NCBI GenBank assembly: GCA_025353585.1
Contig: JANXOM010000281.1
Span: 1 to 58,952, forward strand
DNA: 58,952 nt
Direction of reading: 5' to 3'
Origin: Deltaproteobacteria bacterium
GTDB lineage: Bacteria > Myxococcota_A > Polyangia > Haliangiales > Haliangiaceae
Shown here: positions 17,592 through 26,380 of the stretch, in pieces
How positions within the stretch are numbered: the first letter of the stretch is position 1
How the letters are laid out: every line of letters starts with the position of its first letter
Translations under genes and position numbers: made by a program
Notes under the pieces: generated by a model
What the model saw: only the letters and a program-made list of their open reading frames with translations
Told to the model about the DNA's origin: nothing
The model's database searches: none

Positions 17592-17607
17592 TGGCGCCGA
17601 TGGTGCA
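17592..17607 (+). promoter_or_regulatory. Weak candidate sigma-54 -24/-12 element before catalase
   Basis: The sequence tggcgccgatggtgca has GG and GC at the required 10-bp spacing and TGGC/TGCA-like flanks. It would start transcription only about 4 bases before the catalase ATG, which is unusual, so this may be a chance match in GC-rich DNA. Confidence 0.25.
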
Positions 17608-17621
17608 AAGCGGCTACGCAC

Positions 17622-19874
17622 ATGCCCGCTGACGAGCCGATCCAGGCCTCCATCCCCTCGACCGAAAAACCGCCGGCCCCGCGTCCGATCGCGGAACAGC
17701 CGTTCGACCCGATGCCCCCGCAGGGGCCCGATGCGGCGGTGGACACGAACGCCAAGGTCGCGTCGCTCGAGCCCTTCCGCGACGCCCCGCGCGGGGCGGT
17801 GCTCACCACCGACGGCGGCCTTCCGATCTCGAACACCGACGATTCGCTCAAGGCCGGCGTACGCGGCCCGTCGCTGCTGGAGGACCACCACTTCCGCGAG
17901 AAGATGACGCGCTTCGACCACGAGCGCATTCCGGAGCGCGTCGTCCACGCCCGCGGGAGCGCGGCGCACGGCTACTTCCAGGTCTACGAGCCGCTCGCGG
18001 ATCTCTCACGCGCCGTCTTCCTGAACGACCCCTCGCTGCGCACGCCGGTCTTCGTGCGGTTCTCGACCGTCGTCGGCTCGCGCGGCTCGGCCGATACCGT
18101 CCGCGACGTCCGCGGGTTCGCGACCAAGTTCTATACGCCGGAGGGCAACTTCGACCTCGTCGGTAACAACATCCCCGTCTTCTTCATCCAGGACGGCATC
18201 AAGTTTCCCGACGTCGTGCACGCGCTCAAGCCCGAGCCGGCCAACGAGATCCCGCAGGCGCAGTCGGCGCACGATTCGTTCTGGGACTTCGTCTCGCTCG
18301 TGCCCGAGTCGGCGCACATGGTGATGTGGGTGATGAGCGACCGCGCCATCCCGCGGAGCTACCGGATGATGGAGGGTTTCGGTGTCCACACCTTCCGCAT
18401 GATCAACGCCAACAACGAGGCCGTCCTCGTCAAGTTTCACTGGCGCCCGCTGCTCGGCGCGCACTCGCTCGTCTGGGACGAGGCGCAGAAGCTCGCCGGC
18501 AAAGATCCGGACTTCCACCGCCGTGACCTGTGGAACGCCATCGAGACCGGCGCGGCCGTGGAGTTCGAGCTCGGCGTCCAGGTGATGAGCGAGAAGGACG
18601 AGCTGCCGTTCGGCTTCGATCTCCTGGACGCGACGAAGCTCGTGCCCGAGGAGCTCGTGCCCGTGCGTCGCATCGGCAAGATGGTGCTCGACCGCAACCC
18701 GCAGAACTTCTTCGCGGAGACCGAGCAGGTCGCGTTCCACCTCGGCAACCTCGTCCCCGGCATCGAGAACACGGACGACCCGCTGCTGCAGGCGCGCCTG
18801 TTCTCGTACATCGACACGCAGCTGACCCGGCTCGGCGGTCCGAACTTCGCCGAGATCCCGATCAACCAGCCGCTCGTGGAGGTCGTGAACCATCAGCAGG
18901 ATGGCTTCCACCGCGACACGATCATGACGAACACGGCGAACTACCACCCGAACTCCATCGGGGGCGGGTGCCCGTTCCTGGCCGGCGACGCCGGGTTCGT
19001 CCACCGCCAGGAGAAGGTGCACGGGCAGATCACGCGCGTTCGCAGCGAGAGCTTCCGCGACCACTTCAGCCAGGCGACGATGTTCGTGGCGAGCCAGTCG
19101 CCCGTCGAGCGCCGGCACATGATCGAGGCGTTTCGCTTCGAGCTCGGCAAGGTCATCCGCAAGCCGATCCGGGAGCGGATGCTGGGCATCCTGCGCGAGG
19201 TCGATCCGGATCTCGCCGAGCAGGTCGCGCTCGCGATCGGCGTCGCCGTGCCGACGGGGCCGATCCAGGTCCCCCCGGGCACCTCGGCCCCCGGCGCGCG
19301 CGGTGACAACGGCGGCGTCCGCGTCTCCGCCGCGCTCAGCCTGGAGAACCAGCCGAAGACGTCGATCGCGACGCGCAAGGTCGCCGTCCTCGTGGCGAAT
19401 GGCTTCGATGGCGCGGCCGCGGCGGCCGTCAAGGCGGCGCTGACGGCGGGCGGCGCGATCGTGGAGATCATCGCGCCGGTCCTCGGCGTCATCGGCGCGG
19501 CGAAGGGCGCGGCCGTCGAGGCCGACAAGACGTTCAAGACCGGCGCCTCGGTGTTCTACGACGGCATCTTCGTGCCGGGCGGCGAGAGCAGCTGCGCGGC
19601 CCTGGCCGGCAACGGCGACGCCGTGCACTGGATCCAGGAGGCCTACAAGCACCACAAGACGATCGGCGCGAGCGGCGAGGCGATCGACGTGCTCGTCCTC
19701 GCCGAGCTCGGCGACGCGATGCTCGCGGGGGACGAGGGCGCCGAGGACATCGTCATCGACAAGGGCGTCGTGACGGGGCGCGGCAAGGACGCCGCCACGC
19801 TCGCCGAGTCGTTCGCCCGCGCGCTCGCGACGCACCGGCACTGGGACCGCGACTGCGACGCGATCCCGGCCTGA
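17622..19874 (+). CDS. katE: Large-subunit heme catalase (HPII type)
   Basis: A 750-aa clade II catalase, near the length of E. coli KatE. Catalytic His H109 is in ERVVHARGSAAHG, the essential Asn in FDLVGNNIPVFFIQD, and the heme-ligand Tyr in RLFSYIDTQLTRLG. The C-terminal region from about residue 590 is the flavodoxin/PfpI-like domain typical of large catalases (KVAVLVANGFDG, IFVPGGESS). It degrades hydrogen peroxide in the cytoplasm. The ATG at 17622 is the first in a protein-like region; the ribosome site is weak. It is convergent with the alcohol dehydrogenase gene, 13 bp away, and near genes that look stress-related. Confidence 0.96.
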   Translation: MPADEPIQASIPSTEKPPAPRPIAEQPFDPMPPQGPDAAVDTNAKVASLEPFRDAPRGAVLTTDGGLPISNTDDSLKAGVRGPSLLEDHHFREKMTRFDHERIPERVVHARGSAAHGYFQVYEPLADLSRAVFLNDPSLRTPVFVRFSTVVGSRGSADTVRDVRGFATKFYTPEGNFDLVGNNIPVFFIQDGIKFPDVVHALKPEPANEIPQAQSAHDSFWDFVSLVPESAHMVMWVMSDRAIPRSYRMMEGFGVHTFRMINANNEAVLVKFHWRPLLGAHSLVWDEAQKLAGKDPDFHRRDLWNAIETGAAVEFELGVQVMSEKDELPFGFDLLDATKLVPEELVPVRRIGKMVLDRNPQNFFAETEQVAFHLGNLVPGIENTDDPLLQARLFSYIDTQLTRLGGPNFAEIPINQPLVEVVNHQQDGFHRDTIMTNTANYHPNSIGGGCPFLAGDAGFVHRQEKVHGQITRVRSESFRDHFSQATMFVASQSPVERRHMIEAFRFELGKVIRKPIRERMLGILREVDPDLAEQVALAIGVAVPTGPIQVPPGTSAPGARGDNGGVRVSAALSLENQPKTSIATRKVAVLVANGFDGAAAAAVKAALTAGGAIVEIIAPVLGVIGAAKGAAVEADKTFKTGASVFYDGIFVPGGESSCAALAGNGDAVHWIQEAYKHHKTIGASGEAIDVLVLAELGDAMLAGDEGAEDIVIDKGVVTGRGKDAATLAESFARALATHRHWDRDCDAIPA

Positions 19875-19887
19875 TGACCCGGGCCGG

Positions 19888-21060
19888 CTACGGCTGGATC
19901 ACGACCTTGATGCAGCCGTCCGTCTTGTCCCGGAAGCTCGCGTAGGCCGCGGGCGCCTCGGCGAGCGGGACGCGGTGGGTGATGACGAAGGACGGGTCGA
20001 TCGCCCCGTTCTCGATCATCGCGAGGAGCGGCTTGAGGTAGCGCTGCACGTGCGTCTGGCCCGTCTTCATCGTCAGGCCCTTGTTCATGAAGGCGCCCAT
20101 CGGGATCTTGTCCGGAATCCCGACGTACACGCCGGGCACCGAGACCTGACCGCCCTTGCGGCAGCAATAGATGGCCTGGCGGAGCGCGTGGGCCCGGTCG
20201 GTCGTGAGCTTGACGGCAGCCTTGATCTTGTCGACCACGGCGTCCATCCCGCCCGTGCCATGCGCCTCGGCGCCCACGGCGTCGATACAGCGGTCGGGGC
20301 CGCGGCCGCTCGTCATCTCCTGCAGCGTGTCGTAGACGTCGACGTCATCGAAGTTGATGGTCTCGGCCTTGCCGTGCTCGCGCGCCATCGCGAGGCGCTC
20401 GGGGACGCGGTCGATGGCGATGACGCGGCCCGCGCCGAGGAGCCACGCGCTCTTGATCGCGAACTGCGCGACCGGGCCGCAGCCCCACACCGCGACGGTA
20501 TCGCCCGGGGCGATGTCGCAGTTCTCCGCCGCCATGTAGCCCGTCGGGAAGATGTCGGACAGGAACAGGACCTTGTCATCGGGCAGCCCGGACTCGATCT
20601 TGATCGGCCCGACGTCGGCGTGCGGGACGCGCAGGTACTCGGCCTGGCCGCCGGCGTACCCGCCGAGCATGTGCGAGAAGCCCAGGAGGCCGGCGGGCGA
20701 GTGGCCCATGGCCTTGGCCGCGATCGCCGCGTTGGGGTTGGTCGTGTCGCAGCACGAGAACAATGTCTTCTGGCAGAAGTAGCAAGCGCCGCACGCGATG
20801 ACGAACGGCACGACGACACGGTCGCCCTTCTTCAGCTTCGTCACCGCGCTGCCGACCTCGACGACGATGCCCATCGGCTCGTGGCCCATGATGTCGCCCG
20901 CTTCCATCGTCGGCTGGTAGCCGTCGAGGAGGTGCAAGTCCGAGCCGCAGATGCCGCTCGCGGTGACCTTGATGACGACGTCGGTCGGCGCCTCGAGCTT
21001 GGAATCCGGAACCGTGTCGACGCGGACGTCGCCGTGGCCGTGCCAGCAAAGTGCTTTCAT
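19888..21060 (-). CDS. Zinc-dependent alcohol dehydrogenase (formaldehyde-dehydrogenase-like MDR)
   Basis: A 390-aa medium-chain dehydrogenase. Catalytic zinc ligands C38 (GICGSDLH) and H60-E61 (GHEPMG) are present, and the structural zinc cysteines C90, C93, C96 and C104 are intact. The nucleotide-binding motif is [10 protein letters not shown]. The length and the long insertion after the fold ([18 protein letters not shown] and following) place it with glutathione-independent formaldehyde dehydrogenase-like enzymes; the substrate is not determined. The start is well supported by aggag 7 bp upstream. It diverges from the 21177 membrane/stress operon. Confidence 0.9.
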   Translation of the reverse strand: MKALCWHGHGDVRVDTVPDSKLEAPTDVVIKVTASGICGSDLHLLDGYQPTMEAGDIMGHEPMGIVVEVGSAVTKLKKGDRVVVPFVIACGACYFCQKTLFSCCDTTNPNAAIAAKAMGHSPAGLLGFSHMLGGYAGGQAEYLRVPHADVGPIKIESGLPDDKVLFLSDIFPTGYMAAENCDIAPGDTVAVWGCGPVAQFAIKSAWLLGAGRVIAIDRVPERLAMAREHGKAETINFDDVDVYDTLQEMTSGRGPDRCIDAVGAEAHGTGGMDAVVDKIKAAVKLTTDRAHALRQAIYCCRKGGQVSVPGVYVGIPDKIPMGAFMNKGLTMKTGQTHVQRYLKPLLAMIENGAIDPSFVITHRVPLAEAPAAYASFRDKTDGCIKVVIQP

Positions 21061-21154
21061 AGTCTCTCCTGCGTGAATGCGGCCGCGGGCTTGCGAGCGC
21101 TCACACACCCCGAGCAGCGTCCATGCCAGACGCGCGCGGCGGCGACCCCGCGCG

Positions 21155-21170
21155 TGGCACGCGACGCGCA
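21155..21170 (+). promoter_or_regulatory. Candidate sigma-54 -24/-12 element
   Basis: tggcacgcgacgcgca: perfect TGGCACG -24 element and a GC at the correct 10-bp spacing (the -12 is GCGCA rather than TTGCA). The predicted start would fall near 21181, at or just after the proposed start codons, which is a weakness. Confidence 0.3.
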
Positions 21171-21176
21171 TTGCGG

Positions 21177-21734
21177 ATGGCAATGGACCAAACCACATCA
21201 TCGCGATCCGCGCAGGGCTCCACCCCGCCCGCCACCACGACCGACGTCGTCAGCGACGTCAAGGAGCTCGCCACGAAGGTCGCCGGCCAGGCCAAGGGCC
21301 TCGTCGCCGACCAGGTCAACGGCCGGCAAGAGAAGTCGGCCGGTGATCTGGGCAAGGTCGCCGATGCCATCCGGCAGACCGGCGAGAGCCTGCAGGACAC
21401 CGTCGCGGGCCCGTACGTCGAGAAGGCAGCCGCGATGATCGAGCGCGTCTCGGGCTCGGTCAAGAACGCCAACCTGCGCGACACCATGCGCGCGACCGAG
21501 CGCTTCGCGCAACGCGATCCGGTGCTCTTCCTGGGCGGCGCCTTCCTCGTCGGGCTGCTCGCGGGGCGCTTCCTGAAGAGCTCCGCGCAGCACGAGGCGC
21601 CGACCCCGCGGCTCCTCGAGGCGGGGACGCCGGACGGCGGCGCCATGATGGGCGCGCCTTCGATGGGCGCGCCCTCGATGGGCACGTCGAGGATGGGCGC
21701 CCAGAACCTGAGTGGTCGCGATGGCGGCTACTGA
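21177..21734 (+). CDS. Single-pass membrane protein, YtxH/DUF883-like
   Basis: A 185-aa protein with a long amphipathic Lys/Ala/Glu-rich region ([23 protein letters not shown] and following), one membrane helix ([20 protein letters not shown]) and a C-terminal tail of four 15-bp repeats encoding MGAPS-like units. This layout resembles YtxH/ElaB-DUF883 stress proteins anchored in the inner membrane. It is the first gene of a three-gene operon with DUF1469 and DUF3618 proteins. The ATG at 21183 is an equally possible start; the two differ by two residues. Confidence 0.7.
   Translation: MAMDQTTSSRSAQGSTPPATTTDVVSDVKELATKVAGQAKGLVADQVNGRQEKSAGDLGKVADAIRQTGESLQDTVAGPYVEKAAAMIERVSGSVKNANLRDTMRATERFAQRDPVLFLGGAFLVGLLAGRFLKSSAQHEAPTPRLLEAGTPDGGAMMGAPSMGAPSMGTSRMGAQNLSGRDGGY
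21648..21707 (+). repeat. 15-bp tandem repeat in coding sequence (4 units)
   Basis: Four consecutive 15-bp units (21648, 21663, 21678, 21693) starting with atgggc, encoding [15 protein letters not shown] and MGAQN at the C-terminus of the membrane protein. Units 1 and 2 differ by one base; units 3 and 4 are diverged, suggesting recent duplication at the upstream end. Confidence 0.8.
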
Positions 21735-22128
21735 CGCCGCGCCGCAGGCTCGCGAACGCTCCATCGGAGAGCTGTTCGGCGAGCTCGCGGGAGAGACGAG
21801 CACGCTGGTCCGGCAGGAGATGAAGCTCGCGACGACCGAGCTCGCGCACAAGGCCACGTTCGCGGCGCGGAGCGCAGCCGTCGTCATGGGCGGAGCGCTC
21901 CTCGGCGTCGTCAGCATGCTGACGCTGGCGGCGGCGGCCGTGCTGCTGCTCGGCCGGGTCGTCCCGCTGTGGGCGGCGGCGCTGATCGTCGCGGGCGTGC
22001 TCGCGGTCATCGCGTACGCCGTGGCCCGGACCGGTCTCTCGGCGCTCAAGAACATGGAAGTCCGTCCCACCGAAACCATCGCGTCATTGCAGGAGAACAA
22101 GTCATGGGCGAAACAACAGATCCAGTAA
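21721..22128 (+). CDS. Phage-holin-like DUF1469 membrane protein
   Basis: A 135-aa protein with a charged N-terminal helix (RSIGELFGELAGETSTLVRQEMKLATTEL) typical of DUF1469, the so-called phage holin III/holin-X family, then two membrane helices (about 55-80 and 85-107). Despite the name, chromosomal DUF1469 proteins commonly sit with DUF3618 proteins and are not lytic. The gene overlaps the upstream gene by 14 bp and the downstream one by 25 bp, so translation is coupled. GTG 21712 is an alternative start. Confidence 0.8.
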   Translation: MAATDAAPQARERSIGELFGELAGETSTLVRQEMKLATTELAHKATFAARSAAVVMGGALLGVVSMLTLAAAAVLLLGRVVPLWAAALIVAGVLAVIAYAVARTGLSALKNMEVRPTETIASLQENKSWAKQQIQ

Positions 22129-23291
22129 CGGGCGCCACGCCCAGCTCCGGCGCGGAGGCGAGCAAGCTACGCGCGCAGATCGCGGAGACCCGCAACGACA
22201 TGAGCAGCACCATCGAGGAGCTGCACGGTCGGCTGAACCCGGTCGTCCTGAAAGACCAGGCGATGGGCCAGTTCCACGACGCGGCCGACACGGTCAAAAC
22301 CGAGCTCAAGGCGCACTTCGCCGACGCCAAGGTCGCGATGCGCGCGGAGCTCCTCGAGGCGAAGACGGCCTTGAAGGAGCAAGTTTCGACGGAGATCGAC
22401 GCAGCGAAGGCACGCTTCAACGAAGAGATGAGTCACGCCAAGGCAGCGATGCGCGAGGCGACCATCGGAAAGGTCGAGAACATGGTCCACGGAGCACAAG
22501 ACAAGGTTCGCACTGCCGGCACGTCCATGATGGACACGGTGCGCGCCAACCCCATCCCCGCCGCGCTCGTCGGCGTCGGCCTCGCGTGGCTGCTGCTCGG
22601 TCGGCGGCGGTCGCCTGACCGGTCGCCGGTCGGCTCGAGCCGCATGCGCTCGGACGGTCGCGACGGCTACGCCATGACGGCCGGGTACGCCGGTGAGGCG
22701 GGCGACGAGCCCGAGGCACACGAGGCGCACGACGAGGGCAACCTCGCGCAGCGCGCGGGTCGCAAGCTCGCGAACGTCACGACCGGCGCGGCCTCGGCCG
22801 CCAACCGGCTCGCGCACGGCGCGGGGAGCGCGGCGATGCACGGGGTCCAGGGCGTGGGCACGGCGGCGAGCCACCTCGCCCATGATGCGGGCGCGGCGGT
22901 CGGCTCGGCCGCGTCCCGCGTCCAGCACACGGCGATGGACCTCGGCCACGGCGCGGCGACCCAGGGCCGCCGCCTCGGCGCACAGGGGTCCCAGATGTAC
23001 CGGACCAACCCGCTGGCGGTCGGCGCGGTCGTGCTCGCGGTCGGCGCCGCGGTCGCGCTCGCTCTGCCGCGCACCGTCGCGGAGGACCACTTCATGGGCG
23101 CCGCGCGCGACCAGCTCGGCGAGCGTGCGGGGCACTTCGCGCACGACGCCATCGGTCGCGCGGGCGAAGCCGCGCAACAGCTCGCCGAGAACCTCGGCGG
23201 CGATCACGGCGATCACGACGGCGATCACGGCGGCGGTCGCGACGGCCAGCGCGATGGTCAGCGCGACGGCCAGCAGCGACCGAACGCGTAA
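22104..23291 (+). CDS. DUF3618 membrane protein with His/Asp-rich tail
   Basis: A 395-aa protein. The N-terminus SKLRAQIAETRNDMSSTIEELHGRLNP is the DUF3618 signature, followed by a long coiled-coil region, a first membrane helix (NPIPAALVGVGLAWLLLG), an Ala/Gly/His-rich segment with repeated AASHLAHDAG-like units, and a second helix (NPLAVGAVVLAVGAAVALALP). The C-terminus ends in GDHGDHDGDHGGG and RDGQ repeats, a possible metal-binding tail. The ATG is preceded by aggag at the ideal distance. As last gene of the operon, it probably acts with the two upstream membrane proteins at the envelope. Confidence 0.82.
   Translation: MGETTDPVTGATPSSGAEASKLRAQIAETRNDMSSTIEELHGRLNPVVLKDQAMGQFHDAADTVKTELKAHFADAKVAMRAELLEAKTALKEQVSTEIDAAKARFNEEMSHAKAAMREATIGKVENMVHGAQDKVRTAGTSMMDTVRANPIPAALVGVGLAWLLLGRRRSPDRSPVGSSRMRSDGRDGYAMTAGYAGEAGDEPEAHEAHDEGNLAQRAGRKLANVTTGAASAANRLAHGAGSAAMHGVQGVGTAASHLAHDAGAAVGSAASRVQHTAMDLGHGAATQGRRLGAQGSQMYRTNPLAVGAVVLAVGAAVALALPRTVAEDHFMGAARDQLGERAGHFAHDAIGRAGEAAQQLAENLGGDHGDHDGDHGGGRDGQRDGQRDGQQRPNA
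23199..23274 (+). repeat. Short coding tandem repeats (GDH and RDGQ units)
   Basis: Tandem 9-12 bp units built on ggcgatcac, then on cgcgacggccag, encode the His/Asp-rich and RDGQ-rich C-terminus of the DUF3618 protein. Such repeats are prone to length change. Confidence 0.65.
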
Positions 23292-23309
23292 GCCGCTCGT
23301 CGCTCGACG

Positions 23310-24887
23310 TCACAGGCCGGCCGTCGGCAACTCGGCCGGGAGCTCGAGCGTGAACGTGGTGCCCCGCGCCACGTCGCTCGTCAGGTCCACGCGGCCGCCA
23401 TGCGCCTCGGCGCACGCCTTCACCACGGCGAGCCCGAGACCCCAGCCGGGCGGCTGCGCGTCCGTGGCCGGGCCGCGCTGAAACGGCGCGAACAGGTCGC
23501 GCGCCGTCACCGGGATCGGTGGCCCCTCGTTGTGGACGCTAATCTGCGCCACGTCGTCGGCCACGCTCACTGTCACGGTGATCGGCGTCATCGGCGCGCC
23601 GTACTTGAGCGCGTTCGTGGCGAGGTTCCACACGGCGCGGCGGATCTCGTTCTCGCCGTAGATGCCGGGATGCCGCGCGACGCCGGCGAGCCGCACCCGG
23701 TCCCCGTGGATCAGCGCCAGGTCGGCCACGACCGAGCGCGCGATCTCGACGAGGTCACACGCGACCGGATGCACGGCGATCACCGTCCCCGCCTGCAGCC
23801 GCTGCATGTCCAGCAGGTCCCGGATCATGCCGTCGGCGAGGGCGAGCTGCTTGACGACCTTCGCGGCAAGCGCCGCGATCGCCGGCACGCCCGGCGCATG
23901 CATGGCCATCAGCTCCGCCGACATGGAGGCGACCGAGAGCGGCCCGCGCAAGTCGTGCGAGAGCAGGGCGAGGTACTGCTCGCGCGCGCGCTCGAGGTCG
24001 CGAAGCGCCGTCACGTCGCGGTAGATCATGATGGAGAGGTCGACCTCGCCGCCGGGCCCACGCACGACGCCGCCGCTGTAGACGATGCGGCGGTCGCTGA
24101 CGGCGAGCTCGCGCTCGGCGACCGCGCCGGCGAGCAGCCCGGCGAGGACATCGCGATCGAAGTCCAGCGGGGCGCCGTCCAGGCCGCGCAGGTCGCAGGC
24201 GCGGTAGTCGTCGAGATCCGCCTCCATGGTTGGTAGCCCGAGCATCGCGCAGCCGCACGCGTTCGTGAGCATGACCTCGGTGTTCGCGGCGAACACGCTC
24301 ACGCCTTCGGTCATCGCCGCGAGCAGCGCTTGCAGCTTGTCGGCACGCTGCCGCGCGGTCTCGGCGACCTCGAGCTCGCGGATCGAGGCGATGAGCAAGC
24401 GCTCGTTGATCGCGACGAGCCCGGGCTCCTCCGTGGGCGTCCGCCCGATGCTGACGGGCTCGGAGGGATCGGAGGGCTCGGGGGGCTCGGAGCGCGCAGG
24501 GGCGTCGCCGATGACCTGGATGACGAGGCCTGTGACCGTGCCGCGCGCGTCGAGGATCGGGGCCACGACCACGATGACCGCGGCGGGCGCGCCGAGCGCG
24601 ACGCAGGCGGTGGTCGCCGCCGCGAACACCTCGTCGAGCCCGGCCGCGAAGGCGGCGTCGGCGCCCATGATGGAGAGCAGATCGGGCAGGGCCTCGGGCA
24701 GGGTCGCGGCCCCGAAGCGCTGCACGAACGCGGGGTTCACGTACACGGGCAGGTGGTCACGCTCGCGCGTCAGCGCGGTTGGGATCCGCGAGCGCTCGGC
24801 TGCACGCTGCCGGCGGGCCGCTTCGTCGAAGCGCGCCAGGCCCCCGTCCCCGCGCCCGCCGCGGTCCGCGCTCTCGCCCGGGGTCAT
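23310..24887 (-). CDS. PAS-containing sensor histidine kinase
   Basis: A 525-aa soluble kinase. The N-terminal 300 residues hold one or two PAS-like domains (YVNPAFVQRFGA, then a second around ANTEVMLTNACGCAMLGL) separated by an acidic Pro/Ser/Glu linker. The core has H-box LLSHDLRGPLSVAS, N-box NLATNALKYG and G-box GWGLGLAVVKACAEAHGG. No membrane helix is present, so the signal is cytoplasmic. Its start codon overlaps the stop of the upstream KaiC-like gene (ATGA), so kinase and KaiC-like ATPase are translated together and probably act in one pathway with the sigma-54 regulator at 26923-28377. Confidence 0.92.
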   Translation of the reverse strand: MTPGESADRGGRGDGGLARFDEAARRQRAAERSRIPTALTRERDHLPVYVNPAFVQRFGAATLPEALPDLLSIMGADAAFAAGLDEVFAAATTACVALGAPAAVIVVVAPILDARGTVTGLVIQVIGDAPARSEPPEPSDPSEPVSIGRTPTEEPGLVAINERLLIASIRELEVAETARQRADKLQALLAAMTEGVSVFAANTEVMLTNACGCAMLGLPTMEADLDDYRACDLRGLDGAPLDFDRDVLAGLLAGAVAERELAVSDRRIVYSGGVVRGPGGEVDLSIMIYRDVTALRDLERAREQYLALLSHDLRGPLSVASMSAELMAMHAPGVPAIAALAAKVVKQLALADGMIRDLLDMQRLQAGTVIAVHPVACDLVEIARSVVADLALIHGDRVRLAGVARHPGIYGENEIRRAVWNLATNALKYGAPMTPITVTVSVADDVAQISVHNEGPPIPVTARDLFAPFQRGPATDAQPPGWGLGLAVVKACAEAHGGRVDLTSDVARGTTFTLELPAELPTAGL

Positions 24888-26380
24888 CGGGGATGGCCCT
24901 CGGGAACCTCGACGGGCACGGAGGGCAGGGTGCGCGGGATCGGGATGCCGGTCAGCACGCCCGCGCAGTCACGCCGGACCTGCCTCATCTGGACCCCGGT
25001 CGCGCGGCGCTCGTACTCGCGGAGCTGCCGGCGGTGCGCGCTCCGCCGCAGCTCGACGATTGTTAGCATCTTCCGCAGCTCGCCCTCGATCTCGATGGAC
25101 CGCAGGAACAAGACGTCCTGCGCGAGGAGCGAGACGGCGTGCGGGCTGAACAAAATCTCGTCGAAGGCCTCGGCGAGCTCGATCGTGAATACGGCGCTCA
25201 CGCCGGTCAGGCGGCCGACCATCCGGTACAGGGACTCGCGAAAGTCCTCGCGGAACGTCGGCGCGAGCGCGACCTCGAGGCCGTCGAGCGAATCGATGCC
25301 GAGCCGCTCGGTCCCGATCTCCTCGACCGCGCGCCTGATCTCGAAGACGAGCTCGTCCGCGGACCGGTCCAGCGGTCGGAGGTGCATCACGCGGCGCTGG
25401 TTCGTGGCCATGCTCTGGAGCTCGACGCCGATCTGCCCTGCGCGGTGCAGGTAGTCATCGACCTGCTCTTCGAATACGGTCCCCCCCCCGCCATCGCCGT
25501 TGCGCACGCCCTCGGCAACGAGCTGCGTGCTCAGCATCGTCTTGCCCGTGCCGACGGGCCGGCGACGGTCGTCTCGTCGGCGACGGGGAGCCCGCCGCCG
25601 AGCATCTCGTCCAGCTCCCGAGTCGCGAACGCCGTCCGCTCGAGCGAGCGGTTGCTTCGGGCGGTGGCCCGGGAACGTGGTGCGGGGGACCACCTGGATG
25701 CCGTTTTCGCTCATGCCAAACGTATGCCCCTCCGGGATCGAGGCCACGCCGCGCATCTTCTTGACCTCGAGCCTGCGCACCACCGAGTTGCGCTCGCGGC
25801 TCTGGGACAGCAGGAGGAACGAGTCCCCCATGGTCAGGACCAGTGTGGTCTCGAGCTCGGATGCGCCGCACTCGCCGACGAGGAGCGCCGTCACCTGCCA
25901 CGTCGTCAGGTGCAACGCGAGCGTCTGCAAGAACTGCTGGGGCTCGACCTGCGGCCCGGGCGCGATGCGTGCGCGAACGAGCGTCCGGAACGAATCCACG
26001 GTCACGAACGCCGGGTTCGTGGCGAGCACTCTGGCCGTCATCTTCGCCAGCACGAGATCCCGGCCGCCGCCCAGCACCTCGGCGCTCAAGTCGACGAAGC
26101 GGATCGCCGTGCCGACCTCTGCGGGGTCGAAGGACGCCATCTGCTGCTGGCAGCGGAGCATCGCGACCGCCGCCGCCCCGACGATCGTGAAGTCGATGGC
26201 GGGGTGAGCGGCCGTCGCGTTCGCGAGCCGCAGCTGGTGTGCGAAGGCCGTCTTGCCGGTCCCCGGCACGCCGGCGATCAGGCTGAACGAGTACTCCGGC
26301 AAGCCGCCGCCGTCGACTTCGTCCACACCCGGGATACCGGTCGACAGGAGCTCGGGCTCGGGTCGTTCGCGTCGGGTCAT
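24884..26380 (-). CDS. KaiC-like double RecA-domain ATPase with a compensated frameshift
   Basis: A 498-aa protein with two RecA/KaiC domains. Domain 1 has Walker A GVPGTGKTAF but no Glu pair where KaiC has EE (the strand reads TIVGAAAVAML). Domain 2 has GTGKTML, a proper FEEQ and the C-terminal ELRRSAHRRQLREYE, matching the KaiC KMRGSxHD element; the Ser equivalent to S431 appears kept. Between about 25557 and 25660 the main frame gives an Arg-rich nonsense run (RRRAPRRRRDDRRR), while the next frame gives RSLERTAFATRELDEMLGGG, the normal start of a KaiC second domain; so two frameshifts cancel out here. Start and stop overlap the neighbouring genes by 4 bp. Confidence 0.85.
   Translation of the reverse strand: MTRRERPEPELLSTGIPGVDEVDGGGLPEYSFSLIAGVPGTGKTAFAHQLRLANATAAHPAIDFTIVGAAAVAMLRCQQQMASFDPAEVGTAIRFVDLSAEVLGGGRDLVLAKMTARVLATNPAFVTVDSFRTLVRARIAPGPQVEPQQFLQTLALHLTTWQVTALLVGECGASELETTLVLTMGDSFLLLSQSRERNSVVRRLEVKKMRGVASIPEGHTFGMSENGIQVVPRTTFPGHRPKQPLARADGVRDSGAGRDARRRAPRRRRDDRRRPVGTGKTMLSTQLVAEGVRNGDGGGGTVFEEQVDDYLHRAGQIGVELQSMATNQRRVMHLRPLDRSADELVFEIRRAVEEIGTERLGIDSLDGLEVALAPTFREDFRESLYRMVGRLTGVSAVFTIELAEAFDEILFSPHAVSLLAQDVLFLRSIEIEGELRKMLTIVELRRSAHRRQLREYERRATGVQMRQVRRDCAGVLTGIPIPRTLPSVPVEVPEGHPR

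Noticed and set aside
21721..22128. Prophage holin
   Set aside because: There are no phage genes around it; DUF1469 with DUF3618 is a usual chromosomal pairing.
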